From Acinetobacter ursingii DSM 16037 = CIP 107286 (GTDB lineage Bacteria > Pseudomonadota > Gammaproteobacteria > Pseudomonadales > Moraxellaceae): DNA of 64,000 nt. The notes beneath the pieces were generated by a model. That model made no database searches. It was not told where the DNA came from and saw nothing but the letters and a program-made list of their open reading frames with translations. How positions within the stretch are numbered: the stretch's first letter is position 1; the number at the start of each line of letters is the position of its first letter. Shown here piece by piece: positions 29,801-38,115 of this stretch. The stretch lies in contig NZ_KB849717.1 of the NCBI RefSeq assembly GCF_000368825.1, positions 424,726 through 488,725 on the forward strand. The letters are read 5' to 3'. Position numbers and translations under genes: made by a program.

Positions 29801-30282
29801 TACGGCCAAGCATTGCTCAATCGCTCTGCATCAGCTGCGTGTTCATCAGCTTTTTGTGCCACGTTTCGATATTCTGTGATGCAACTTTCGAGTATGTCAC
29901 TTGAGGAATCTGCGTATTCAATGACGGTTTCGCGGGAAGCTGTGGACAGACGTTGCTTTGCGCTGGCAAGTTGCTTTGACAAGCTGTTAGCACTAGACTG
30001 AGCAGCAATAGCATCAGCGTTAATTTGCTTAATTTTTGCATTGTAGTTTTGCTCCGCTTGAGTGATTTGTTCTGCCCACTTTTGTTCTTGTTGAGCTGCT
30101 TGAGTTTTGGATTTTTCAGCAGCTAGTTTTTGTTGAATGATGTAGTCTGCACGTTGTTGTTCAAGGGTTTTGATTTGGCCTGCTTGATGATTCTGAACAA
30201 ACATGCAAATGAGTAATAAAAAAGCGAGAACTACAATGATGCATTCTCGCCAGTATTTTGCTGCTAGATAGAGATAAGTCAT
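29800..30282 (-). CDS. Inner-membrane spanin (Rz-like)
   Basis: Disrupts the outer membrane in the last step of lysis together with an outer-membrane partner. The 160-residue protein has an N-terminal membrane anchor (IIVVLAFLLLICMFV, about residues 14-28) and a long Gln/Ala-rich coiled coil, the pattern of Rz i-spanins. The Rz1-like lipoprotein gene is nested within it in another frame. It overlaps the endolysin stop by one base. Confidence 0.88.
   Translation of the reverse strand: MTYLYLAAKYWRECIIVVLAFLLLICMFVQNHQAGQIKTLEQQRADYIIQQKLAAEKSKTQAAQQEQKWAEQITQAEQNYNAKIKQINADAIAAQSSANSLSKQLASAKQRLSTASRETVIEYADSSSDILESCITEYRNVAQKADEHAADAERLSNAWP
29817..30041 (-). CDS. Outer-membrane spanin lipoprotein (Rz1-like), nested in Rz
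   Basis: Read in a different frame inside the Rz-like gene, this 74-residue product has a basic start (MQKLSK), a hydrophobic core and the lipobox LVLTAC, so it should be cleaved and lipidated at Cys21. The mature part is Pro-rich near its start (LPAQSNVCPQLPAKPS), a usual o-spanin feature. The embedded Rz/Rz1 arrangement is known from lambda. Confidence 0.85.
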   Translation of the reverse strand: MQKLSKLTLMLLLLSLVLTACQSNLPAQSNVCPQLPAKPSLNTQIPQVTYSKVASQNIETWHKKLMNTQLMQSD

Positions 30283-30827
30283 TACACCACCACTCGATTG
30301 CTGATCCAGCCGTAAAAAAATTGCTCTTGAGTGGGGTTACGCTCAGCTATTTCAATGTAGCGCTGACCCTGCAAGATGTTAAGAATTCTAACAAGGACTT
30401 TCTCGCCTTCTTTGCCACGTTTTACTAAATAAACTTTAAGAGCATTTAATGTGACTGGTCCATAAATACCATCTACTGTGAGATCAGACCAACCACCCTT
30501 CCCTTGATTATTCAGCAGATTCAAAGCGCGTTGTAAAAGTGGTTTTGCAAATCCTGTTCCGCAATTTACACCCGTATCTAAAAGTTCTTCAGCAATAGTG
30601 GATGAAATAGAATTGACCTGGTCAAAGCATGGCGCAGTCCAGTATTGTTTTTTATAAATAGCTTTGGCCAGATCCAATGGTAAATCTTTCATATTTCCCT
30701 TGAATCCGTTTGCTCTGGCAACAGATTCAGTAATGCCATATTTTGTTGGACCGCCGCGATCCGCCGGATTATTTACATAGCCGCCTTCACGGTCGATGAG
30801 TTCTTTTAAATATTGATCAATATTCAT
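30282..30827 (-). CDS. Endolysin, glycoside hydrolase family 108 type
   Basis: Muralytic enzyme for host lysis, about 181 residues. The GH108 N-terminal motif is DREGGYVNNPADRGGPTKYG with the catalytic Glu at its start, followed by a C-terminal peptidoglycan-binding-like part (GGWSDLTVDGIYGPVTLNAL). No signal peptide or anchor is seen, so export would rely on the holin. The ATG at 30827 has a good GGAG site; the GTG at 30833 is less likely. Confidence 0.92.
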   Translation of the reverse strand: MNIDQYLKELIDREGGYVNNPADRGGPTKYGITESVARANGFKGNMKDLPLDLAKAIYKKQYWTAPCFDQVNSISSTIAEELLDTGVNCGTGFAKPLLQRALNLLNNQGKGGWSDLTVDGIYGPVTLNALKVYLVKRGKEGEKVLVRILNILQGQRYIEIAERNPTQEQFFYGWISNRVVV

Positions 30828-30847
30828 TTTCACTTTACTCCAGACAT

Positions 30848-30869
30848 TAAAAAACCCACATAAGTGGGC
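30848..30869 (-). terminator. Terminator after the holin gene
   Basis: On the minus strand, stem CCCAC / GTGGG is followed by TTTTTTAA, just before the endolysin gene. Confidence 0.75.
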
Positions 30870-30887
30870 ATGGAAATCAAAAACAGA

Positions 30888-31274
30888 TTATTTAAATATG
30901 GCTCTAAATGTTTCTCGTATTTCGAGTACGATTTCTGAAAGTGTTTTACCCTTGAGCAATTGAATTGATTGGTATGCAATACCAATGCATAACATGCCAA
31001 AAATTGCAAAGATCAACATGACGAAACCTTGAGCCATATGTGAATAAACCCCAAGCTTGTAATATTCAATAAATGCAGACCCACCATAAAGACTAATGGC
31101 AACACTAAAGACAAATTTCATAATTACACCAGGTGTAATTTTGATACGTCCTTCCGAATCAATATCACCAGACAAGGTTAAGGCAAATACAGCCCCTATA
31201 ACTGCCGCCATGATTTTGAAAAGCCAAGGCAAGCTTTTTAAAGAAATTGGATCATGCATAATGTTTTTATCCAT
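30888..31274 (-). CDS. Putative holin
   Basis: Membrane protein of 128 residues with three probable membrane segments (about residues 13-34, 48-68 and 78-100 from the chosen start). Position just before the endolysin supports a holin role that permeabilises the inner membrane. I chose the ATG at 31274, which has AAGGA upstream, over a TTG at 31292. The family was not identified by a motif, so the function is inferred from topology and place. Confidence 0.7.
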   Translation of the reverse strand: MDKNIMHDPISLKSLPWLFKIMAAVIGAVFALTLSGDIDSEGRIKITPGVIMKFVFSVAISLYGGSAFIEYYKLGVYSHMAQGFVMLIFAIFGMLCIGIAYQSIQLLKGKTLSEIVLEIRETFRAIFK

Positions 31275-31295
31275 AGGTTTTTCCTTTTTCAAGGC

Positions 31296-31321
31296 AATAA
31301 AAAAGCACCCGTTTGGGTGCT
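31296..31321 (-). terminator. Terminator after the distal fibre gene
   Basis: Perfect 7-base stem AGCACCC / GGGTGCT with loop AAAC on the minus strand, followed by a T-run. Confidence 0.88.
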
Positions 31322-31335
31322 ATGCTTAATATTTT

Positions 31336-32337
31336 TCATTCAAAATTACACAGCAGTGCGCCTGTATTTTCATCGCCCGACCAGTCTTCAGCACCCCAAA
31401 ACATGACTTCTTTGCAGTCATATTTGAAAATTGGATAGTAAGTGCCTACATCTGAACGCGTGCCAACTTTAATTAAATAAGGATTTAGCTTGTTTGGGTA
31501 TAGTTGAAGAATTTTTAGTTGATCAATTGCAGATTGGGGGATCGTGGCAGTACCGACGCTCTTTAAAGCTGATGACATCTGATAGGTTTTGGGAGACGTT
31601 GTTGCATCAGATAAAAATAATGCTTTACTTTGGGCAATCCCATCCGAAACTTTCACAAAAATACCGTCAACACAATTGAACCATAACCACTCAGTCTCTG
31701 CTGTATTCCATAGCTCAGGTATCTTATCTGAAGCCCCAGCTTCTTTTACTTGAAAGATACCGTTTACAACTCGAATACCTGCGACAGGTAATTGCGGAAA
31801 TTCATGCAAATGGATGCCGTTATATACGTTTCCGATATTTAGCTCAACATCTGAATAACCAGTTGGTGCTTCTAAAACATTTTTGCCAGATAAAATCGCG
31901 TATTCAAAATTAGAACCCGAATAAGCTTTACCTGTTAGCTTGTAATGATGGTATTTGAGTGCAGCATACTCATGAATTGAAAGCACATGCCAATGGCCGC
32001 CTTTTTTTATACAATCAGCATTCAATGGAGTGAGGTATGTTCCATTTGCCCATTGCAATGGTTTTGAGACATACTCACCCACATCGCTATCTCTTACTGC
32101 ATAAGTTGTAATAAGTAGATTATCTTTTACACTGTTATCTCTAGCAATAAATGCGTAATGGGCTTCACCATTACCACCCCCTCCAATTACTGTTTGTAAA
32201 TACTGTGCGAGGGTGAACTTTGGTATTTTATTCATAAACGTATCATTGCCAGCTGGTGTTTGAATGATTACTTGTGCATTGTTACTCATCGTTTCTACAA
32301 GTTGACGAGTCTGAAGTCGCATATTGATCGTTGACAT
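31336..32337 (-). CDS. Tail fibre-associated protein
   Basis: Unassigned 333-residue protein directly after the large fibre gene. Its N-terminal part (IQTPAGNDTFMNKIPKFTLA) resembles the connector region of Acinetobacter phage fibres, and the rest is strand-rich with many Gly, Tyr and Trp. It could be a second fibre, a receptor-binding tip or an assembly helper. It starts 13 bases after the upstream gene. Confidence 0.55.
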   Translation of the reverse strand: MSTINMRLQTRQLVETMSNNAQVIIQTPAGNDTFMNKIPKFTLAQYLQTVIGGGGNGEAHYAFIARDNSVKDNLLITTYAVRDSDVGEYVSKPLQWANGTYLTPLNADCIKKGGHWHVLSIHEYAALKYHHYKLTGKAYSGSNFEYAILSGKNVLEAPTGYSDVELNIGNVYNGIHLHEFPQLPVAGIRVVNGIFQVKEAGASDKIPELWNTAETEWLWFNCVDGIFVKVSDGIAQSKALFLSDATTSPKTYQMSSALKSVGTATIPQSAIDQLKILQLYPNKLNPYLIKVGTRSDVGTYYPIFKYDCKEVMFWGAEDWSGDENTGALLCNFE

Positions 32338-32350
32338 AATGTATCTCCTC

Positions 32351-33937
32351 TTAAGATAAATCGTAAGTTTTTAAAGCGATACAGCGACCCTGATCGCCTA
32401 CTGCTGTGTAATAGTGATAAAGAATATTGTCTTTTTTGACGACAAAAGGCTTGTGAGCATACGTTGATTGGTAAGATGGTATGTTATCTAGCAGATCACC
32501 ACCAAAACGCCAGTTGTTTGGAAATTCAGCAGGCGTTGTCCACCCCCAGTGATCAATCGCTTTTCCACTGTCCAAAACTGAAAAGTAGAAGACATAAATC
32601 AATCCGCCATGCTCAAAAATAGCAGGATCTCCAGCGCGAATAAATGTCTGATTTATTTCAAGTGGTTCTGATACGCGTTGCTCTGATACAGCCCATTTGC
32701 CATCAATTGCATCAGAAGTTGCATAGCCAAATCGCTCTGCAACAACTCCATCGATATTTCCCCGCGCATTAAAGAACATATACCATTTGTTGTTAAACGT
32801 AAATAAATTAGGGTGATAGATAGCTTCATTAGCCCAATTAATTTGCGATTGAATTGGAATTTTTATACCGTGATAGGTCCAATCTGGATTTGTAAGACTT
32901 GGAGTTGTAGCCAAGCACATACTAATCGGCTCACCCTCATATCCCTGCCCATTTAGACCTAAATAATATAAGTAATACAGACCTTTATAATAGTATATGC
33001 AAGGCCCTGTTGTACCATATCTGTCTCCATTCAATTCAATTCCGCTCGGACTAAATAACTTGCCTTGTTTTGTCCACACTAATAAATCATCAGATGTTGC
33101 CCAGCCAATCCCTGAGCTATGACCCTGACCATAAGCTGTATAAACCATCACATATTTTTTAAGATTATCATCGTAAATAATGTATGGGCTTTCAATTTCT
33201 AAAGAGTCAAAGTCTGATTGCGTAGTCGATGGCTTCAGAACAAGACCTTTTAGCTCACCTTTGTTTACTCCAAATTTATCAGTCGGAACGTGCATATCTG
33301 ATGCAAAACTCGTTGCAACTGCATTGCTATTTAAATTAGATAAATCTATTCCATCGAGCTTATTTAATTCAGAAAACAGCGCATAGAATGCTGTAATGTC
33401 TTGATTGCCACTTCTTGAGTTTTTATGAATACTGTCAATATTCATAAAAAAATCAATCACTTTTTGATTAAATGAATGCTGATTAAACTGACTTCTTTGT
33501 GAAGAAAGAATTGAAAAATCTGTTTCGTATTGAATGAAAAACTTTAGTAATGATAGATAGATGTTATTAATTTGACTGTTTGTTATAAAAGTGAAACGTT
33601 TTGCTCGCTCAAAATCACCCCAACCCACATCATGCCAAGTATCAACTGTTTCCGATTCAGTCAACTTACCCCAAAAGTAAATCTTGTTGGTGTCAAGCGC
33701 TTTGGCTGCACGAGGAGCGGTATCTGGTGTCCACGCTTGCAAAAGTTCAGTTGTGGGAAATGGTACAACATCACCGGCTTCAATCATCAGCTTAATTGCT
33801 TTTGCTAGCGACGGAAATGTACGACCCAAACGACTAATGACAGTTGTATTTTCATCAGATTCAATGAAATCTTCTAACGTGTCAGCATTTTTATCAGCAT
33901 TAACAAGCTTTTCATATGAAATCGGTTTGTTAGCCAT
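32351..33937 (-). CDS. Tail fibre with glycosidase-like beta-propeller domain
   Basis: The 528-residue protein has an N-terminal phage part (residues ~1-220, including AWTPDTAPRAAKALDTNKIY, typical of Acinetobacter fibres) and a C-terminal part with repeated strand motifs: SPYIIYDDNLKKYVMVYTAY, TTGPCIYYYKGLYYLYYLG, IYHPNLFTFNNKWYMFFNAR and DPAIFEHGGLIYVFYF. These are like blades of a five-bladed GH43/GH117-type propeller. A role as receptor-binding depolymerase acting on host capsule or surface sugar is inferred. Confidence 0.75.
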   Translation of the reverse strand: MANKPISYEKLVNADKNADTLEDFIESDENTTVISRLGRTFPSLAKAIKLMIEAGDVVPFPTTELLQAWTPDTAPRAAKALDTNKIYFWGKLTESETVDTWHDVGWGDFERAKRFTFITNSQINNIYLSLLKFFIQYETDFSILSSQRSQFNQHSFNQKVIDFFMNIDSIHKNSRSGNQDITAFYALFSELNKLDGIDLSNLNSNAVATSFASDMHVPTDKFGVNKGELKGLVLKPSTTQSDFDSLEIESPYIIYDDNLKKYVMVYTAYGQGHSSGIGWATSDDLLVWTKQGKLFSPSGIELNGDRYGTTGPCIYYYKGLYYLYYLGLNGQGYEGEPISMCLATTPSLTNPDWTYHGIKIPIQSQINWANEAIYHPNLFTFNNKWYMFFNARGNIDGVVAERFGYATSDAIDGKWAVSEQRVSEPLEINQTFIRAGDPAIFEHGGLIYVFYFSVLDSGKAIDHWGWTTPAEFPNNWRFGGDLLDNIPSYQSTYAHKPFVVKKDNILYHYYTAVGDQGRCIALKTYDLS

Positions 33938-33952
33938 CGGCTTTCTCCAGAC

Positions 33953-33979
33953 ATAAAAAAAGCACCCTTTTGAGTGCTT
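33953..33979 (-). terminator. Terminator after the tail-tip gene
   Basis: Minus-strand stem AGCACTC.../...GGGTGCT followed by TTTTTTTATG, located between the J-like gene and the fibre gene. Confidence 0.75.
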
Positions 33980-33997
33980 TGGATTTCTAAAATTCAG

Positions 33998-36820
33998 TTA
34001 AATAAAGTCATGATCACGTTCATAAAAACGTGCGTCATAGTTTGATGCTTTCAATGTGTTCGTCATTTGAGTTTGCGGTGTTAACTCTTCAAGCATAAAT
34101 GCTTGTTTCTCACGCTCATCCGCTTTGAGCAATGAATACATGGTTTTGACATAGCGATCAGGATCAACAACTAGCGGCAGCAGTGGTGCGCGAGCAAGCG
34201 CCATAGAATAGTCATCTGGCCCCGTACTGCACTGGATCATATCGACACTGGCATCTGGCAATTGGAAGTATGCGTAATACACAAAGCCTGCTTCGAAGAT
34301 ACAAGGCTGAGATGTATACACAACCAAACCATCGACTGCATCAACTTCCCCGTCCTGTGTGCTTACCAGTGTGTTGTCTGCGACAAGAATACGATCATTT
34401 CTAATCAGTAACTCAGACTCGTCGAGCGCTTCGAACTCACACGATACATACTTGTATTTCAGCTTATTCCATTCCCGCCACGCTCTAACTTTCGCTTGAG
34501 CTTCATTGCGGATTCCTGTAGTGGTGATCTTCAACGGATTCTTAGGTGTGATGTCTTCAGGAATGATGTACTTAACACGTGCATCGTCTACATCAGAAGT
34601 GTATTCAAGCTCTACCCCGTCATAGTCTTTCTGCACACCGAATGTATAAGTCCGTTTTTCAGTGGTTGGCACCTTGTTCCGATGATTGAATAAAAGTACT
34701 GAGTTTTCTTGTGGCTGCTCAAACTTCAAGCGCAACAAACTTCCAAATCGATACGGCTCACAAAAAGCAGAGCTTGCAATCATTCCAGCAATTTCTTCAA
34801 AGCTAAGATTGTTATCATCAATCGTGTAGTTAAATTCACTCATGATGCTTGAATCAAAGTATGTATTTACTTTGTCAATTTCAGCATTGATCTGTGCAAT
34901 GTCGATTTCACTCTCAGATCGACGTCCAACATGGTCATCAAGTGCATTGTAAATCAGTGCCTGACCTGCTGAACGTGTGACCTGTAAAGGCCCTGTGCCA
35001 TCAACCGGAAGTTTGCGATTCACTAAACAGTTCAGCTTGCGTTCTTTGATGCTTAGGGCGCCATCGGTAGCAACTGTTCGAGAACGCAATACAGTCACAT
35101 TACCGTAACTATCTTTATCCGATTGTGCAAAAGCATAAACATCTTTAATCTTCACTTCACCACGATAGTTGGAATCTGTCGGCCAATCCATGCAAGCACG
35201 AAACCTAAATGATCCAGATTGACCAAAATTAATCGTCATGGTTCTCCCAAATTGTGACGTATGATATTCTCTAAAAAATAGAACACTTTCAAGAATATCT
35301 CCAAATTGATCGCCATCTTCATCCAACATTTGATATTGAATTCTGACTCGTGTTTCAGTGGGATCTTGTCTTCCAGATCTTGACTGCCAAAACAAACCTT
35401 GCGGCCAAACCAAATTGACGTACATACCCTCAGCATTTTGCATATCAAGATTGAACCAGCCCACCCATTTATTGTTGACTGAATCGAGACGTGGTGTGAT
35501 ATTCTGCCCTTGTGTACTCTGGTTTGGCAATGTTGCGAGTTTATCCCATTCAGGGTTGATCGCACTTGGGTTGATAAGTGCAATGCTGTTCGCTGTCATG
35601 CTTGAAATTGTGTAAGTACCACCTAAATTGATTCCGTTTTCATTTTGATTTAAAACAGCGCCTGCACTTATTGTGTAGTCGTCATTCAAAAGCGACCAGT
35701 TCGGGTTTATTGAACTTGGATTTGATAACACAATGTCATAATGAAAGCCTGTTGATATCGTAGTTTTGGTGATACCAGATACGATGTATTGGCCTGACAA
35801 ATCTCGTGATGTAGTTTCTAAGACTGGCGGTGTTCCAGTGTTTGTTACGATATCAACCTGTGCTCCTGTTAGCTGTAAAGCTTTAAATGCATTGGGATTA
35901 TCAACGTTAATCGTTGATTCAATGATTACATGAAAGTCTTCTGTAACTAAAATAGATCCTGAAAAAGCAACATTTAAGACACCGTATTCAGCATTATAAA
36001 CAGCAACATTTTCTCCTGAACTAAAATACTGTGAGAAATCTATAGAGTTACTTTTGATGTAATTTGGACTTTCAAACCATATCTGATTTGATTCTATTTG
36101 CGTGTCATTTGGTCGCTTTAACGTTTGACCGTTGATCGCAACTGATTTTTTTACCTCTATTGGCAACTCAGTGAATGTTTCACCCACTTGATAAAACGCT
36201 TGATTAGCACCAACAATTTGAACATTTGGATTGTAAACAGAGACAGACGTACCGGGAATATTTGCAACATCTGTTTCACCGTCGCGCATGTCTAGAATTT
36301 GATAATAACCACGCCCTATACACATCAAACATTCTTCAATTTCAATGCCGTCGACATAGATCGAATAAGCTTGAGCGATCAGATCAGGATAAGCACGCAC
36401 GCGACCAAAGATGTCCGGAATACGTCCATTTAGCCGTGCTTGGTTTGTACGGTTAGCCAATTCATTGTTTGATGAGCCTGCTGCCGCGGCTGCGGGCTTT
36501 GGCATTGTCATGATCGTATAAACGCTATACGCTGCCATGATTGCAACGACAATCAAATACACAATCGTAAATGGATCATATGCTGGATAAACCACAACAT
36601 AAAACTGCCCATCAAGCTGTTTTAAATTTTCAATATCGCCAAGATTTTTTGGCGTCACATCCTTTGATTGAGCAATATCATTATGATAAATACGGGCATT
36701 TTTTGGGAAGCTCGGTGCGAACTGCTCATGTAAATATTGCAGCACATCTTCAACATCTGCCTCGGCCCAAGTAGAACGATCATAAATATCGGGTACGATA
36801 ATGACTTTTTTCAAGCTCAT
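33998..36820 (-). CDS. Tail-tip host-specificity protein (J-like)
   Basis: Large central tail-tip protein of 940 residues. It has a short hydrophobic segment at about residues 82-104 (FTIVYLIVVAIMAAYSVYTI) and then phage tail-tip domains, including the fibronectin-like and hub regions around VYAFAQSDKDSYGNV and LNCLVNRKLPVDGTGPL. Its N-terminus overlaps the stop of the NlpC/P60-like gene, as in other siphophage tail-tip operons. Determines host adsorption with the fibre proteins. Confidence 0.85.
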   Translation of the reverse strand: MSLKKVIIVPDIYDRSTWAEADVEDVLQYLHEQFAPSFPKNARIYHNDIAQSKDVTPKNLGDIENLKQLDGQFYVVVYPAYDPFTIVYLIVVAIMAAYSVYTIMTMPKPAAAAAGSSNNELANRTNQARLNGRIPDIFGRVRAYPDLIAQAYSIYVDGIEIEECLMCIGRGYYQILDMRDGETDVANIPGTSVSVYNPNVQIVGANQAFYQVGETFTELPIEVKKSVAINGQTLKRPNDTQIESNQIWFESPNYIKSNSIDFSQYFSSGENVAVYNAEYGVLNVAFSGSILVTEDFHVIIESTINVDNPNAFKALQLTGAQVDIVTNTGTPPVLETTSRDLSGQYIVSGITKTTISTGFHYDIVLSNPSSINPNWSLLNDDYTISAGAVLNQNENGINLGGTYTISSMTANSIALINPSAINPEWDKLATLPNQSTQGQNITPRLDSVNNKWVGWFNLDMQNAEGMYVNLVWPQGLFWQSRSGRQDPTETRVRIQYQMLDEDGDQFGDILESVLFFREYHTSQFGRTMTINFGQSGSFRFRACMDWPTDSNYRGEVKIKDVYAFAQSDKDSYGNVTVLRSRTVATDGALSIKERKLNCLVNRKLPVDGTGPLQVTRSAGQALIYNALDDHVGRRSESEIDIAQINAEIDKVNTYFDSSIMSEFNYTIDDNNLSFEEIAGMIASSAFCEPYRFGSLLRLKFEQPQENSVLLFNHRNKVPTTEKRTYTFGVQKDYDGVELEYTSDVDDARVKYIIPEDITPKNPLKITTTGIRNEAQAKVRAWREWNKLKYKYVSCEFEALDESELLIRNDRILVADNTLVSTQDGEVDAVDGLVVYTSQPCIFEAGFVYYAYFQLPDASVDMIQCSTGPDDYSMALARAPLLPLVVDPDRYVKTMYSLLKADEREKQAFMLEELTPQTQMTNTLKASNYDARFYERDHDFI

Positions 36821-37137
36821 AGATAAAACCTCGTTTCCCGAAAATTTACAGAAATTAATTCAAGCGGTAGAAATTGCACACCGCGGCCAGACAAATGTAA
36901 AAGTTTGTCGCAATAAAAAAGCCCAACGTGTGTTGAGCTTCGAGATCCATTACTAAAAAATACAATACAGGGTGAAATCGGTTCATTAATGCGCTGAAAA
37001 TCGCCAGATCCATTTAAAAATTGACTCAATCGCTTAGTCAGGTTTTCACCTGTGATTTGCTGCCACGCTTCGCACAGAAACTCATTGCATGTGTACTCTG
37101 GCGACCAAATTCGATCGAGTAATTGATCAATACTCAT
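36817..37137 (-). CDS. Small NlpC/P60-like tail-tip peptidase
   Basis: Protein of 106 residues with a Cys in EYTCNEFLCEAW and a His in STHVGLFY, the spacing and order of an NlpC/P60 Cys-His dyad. It overlaps its neighbours by 4 bases on both sides. Likely a tail-tip peptidoglycan hydrolase used in entry, or a structural relative. Shorter than many homologs, so activity is not certain. Confidence 0.7.
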   Translation of the reverse strand: MSIDQLLDRIWSPEYTCNEFLCEAWQQITGENLTKRLSQFLNGSGDFQRINEPISPCIVFFSNGSRSSTHVGLFYCDKLLHLSGRGVQFLPLELISVNFRETRFYL

Positions 37138-37637
37138 ATCATACCCCGAAGTAACGGAAACCGCTCTAGACTATAGGTTTCACCTGTTTTAACTGAGTTC
37201 AATTCAGGCGCTTTAGCATCAAATGTACAGTTTCCAGTTCCGTCCTTTGATAAAGAAGCAACTTCGAGTGTTTGCAGCTCCACCATGGGTGATGACAAAT
37301 CATCATCCCGATATAAGCGCCATTTTACTTGTGGCCGCTGGTCCCAGTTATTACCCAGGCGAGCACCGATTACAGCTTCAATCAGCTCATCATCAACATC
37401 ACCAATTGTGAGTGCTAGCTTTTGATCAAGATCGTTTGTGACAGTTGAACGTTGAATCGACATAGGTTGATAAACATATTCAACATCTTGTCCACCAGCT
37501 GCATGCTTTACTGTCACACCGTTAGCATCGTTTTTGACATAGCGAAAAGGCTGATCAAAATCTGGGTGAGATATTTCGACACACTCAAGCGGTAAAACTT
37601 CACTTGAGTCCAGAAAGAATGACGTGTAATCAGGCAT
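37134..37637 (-). CDS. Minor tail protein (DUF1833-like)
   Basis: Strand-rich protein of 167 residues from the ATG at 37637 (MPDYTSFF). Its place between two minor tail genes and its pattern (FRYVKNDANGVTVKHAAG) fit the DUF1833-like tail proteins of lambdoid phages, perhaps the L-like position of the tail tip. An upstream in-frame start at 37655 would deepen overlap with the neighbour and is less likely. Confidence 0.65.
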   Translation of the reverse strand: MPDYTSFFLDSSEVLPLECVEISHPDFDQPFRYVKNDANGVTVKHAAGGQDVEYVYQPMSIQRSTVTNDLDQKLALTIGDVDDELIEAVIGARLGNNWDQRPQVKWRLYRDDDLSSPMVELQTLEVASLSKDGTGNCTFDAKAPELNSVKTGETYSLERFPLLRGMI

Positions 37638-38115
37638 CGAGATTCTCCAAAGCATCAGGCAAATCTACATTGACCAGTTTTTCAAGTGGATTAGCCAAAC
37701 TGCTCAAGTCGTCATCAGATTCATTGCCGTATTGAACAATCAAGTCGTCCATGTCTGTGCTTTCTGTTAGTGGTTTTACTTCAAGCTGAGCTGATACTGT
37801 GAAGATTAAGCCTTGTTTGCTTGAAAGTGCTGGACTATCAGCGAAATAACACTGGTAGTCTTGTGCTGGCGCGTCATCGACAACAAGCTTGGCTAAAAAT
37901 GCCTGATTAGGCTTTCTTCGCCATACACGATAGAAGGCCATCAAGTATTGATAGCCTGCCTCGCCGACTACCCACTGCACGCTGACTGAGTGTGACGGGT
38001 TTTTGAGTGACCGGCGGTAGCGACTTGCGCCACCGTCGAGCTTTTGAGAAATTACGCCATTTCCAAGCTTTGCAGAGTAACCGGATTGCGTCACGCAGTA
38101 TTTAAGACGGTTCAT
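37630..38115 (-). CDS. Minor tail protein
   Basis: Unassigned protein of 161 residues that starts exactly at the last base of the tape-measure gene and overlaps the next gene by 8 bases. It is likely the tail-tip subunit corresponding to lambda M or its DUF2460-like analogues by gene order. No catalytic motif is seen. Confidence 0.65.
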   Translation of the reverse strand: MNRLKYCVTQSGYSAKLGNGVISQKLDGGASRYRRSLKNPSHSVSVQWVVGEAGYQYLMAFYRVWRRKPNQAFLAKLVVDDAPAQDYQCYFADSPALSSKQGLIFTVSAQLEVKPLTESTDMDDLIVQYGNESDDDLSSLANPLEKLVNVDLPDALENLDA

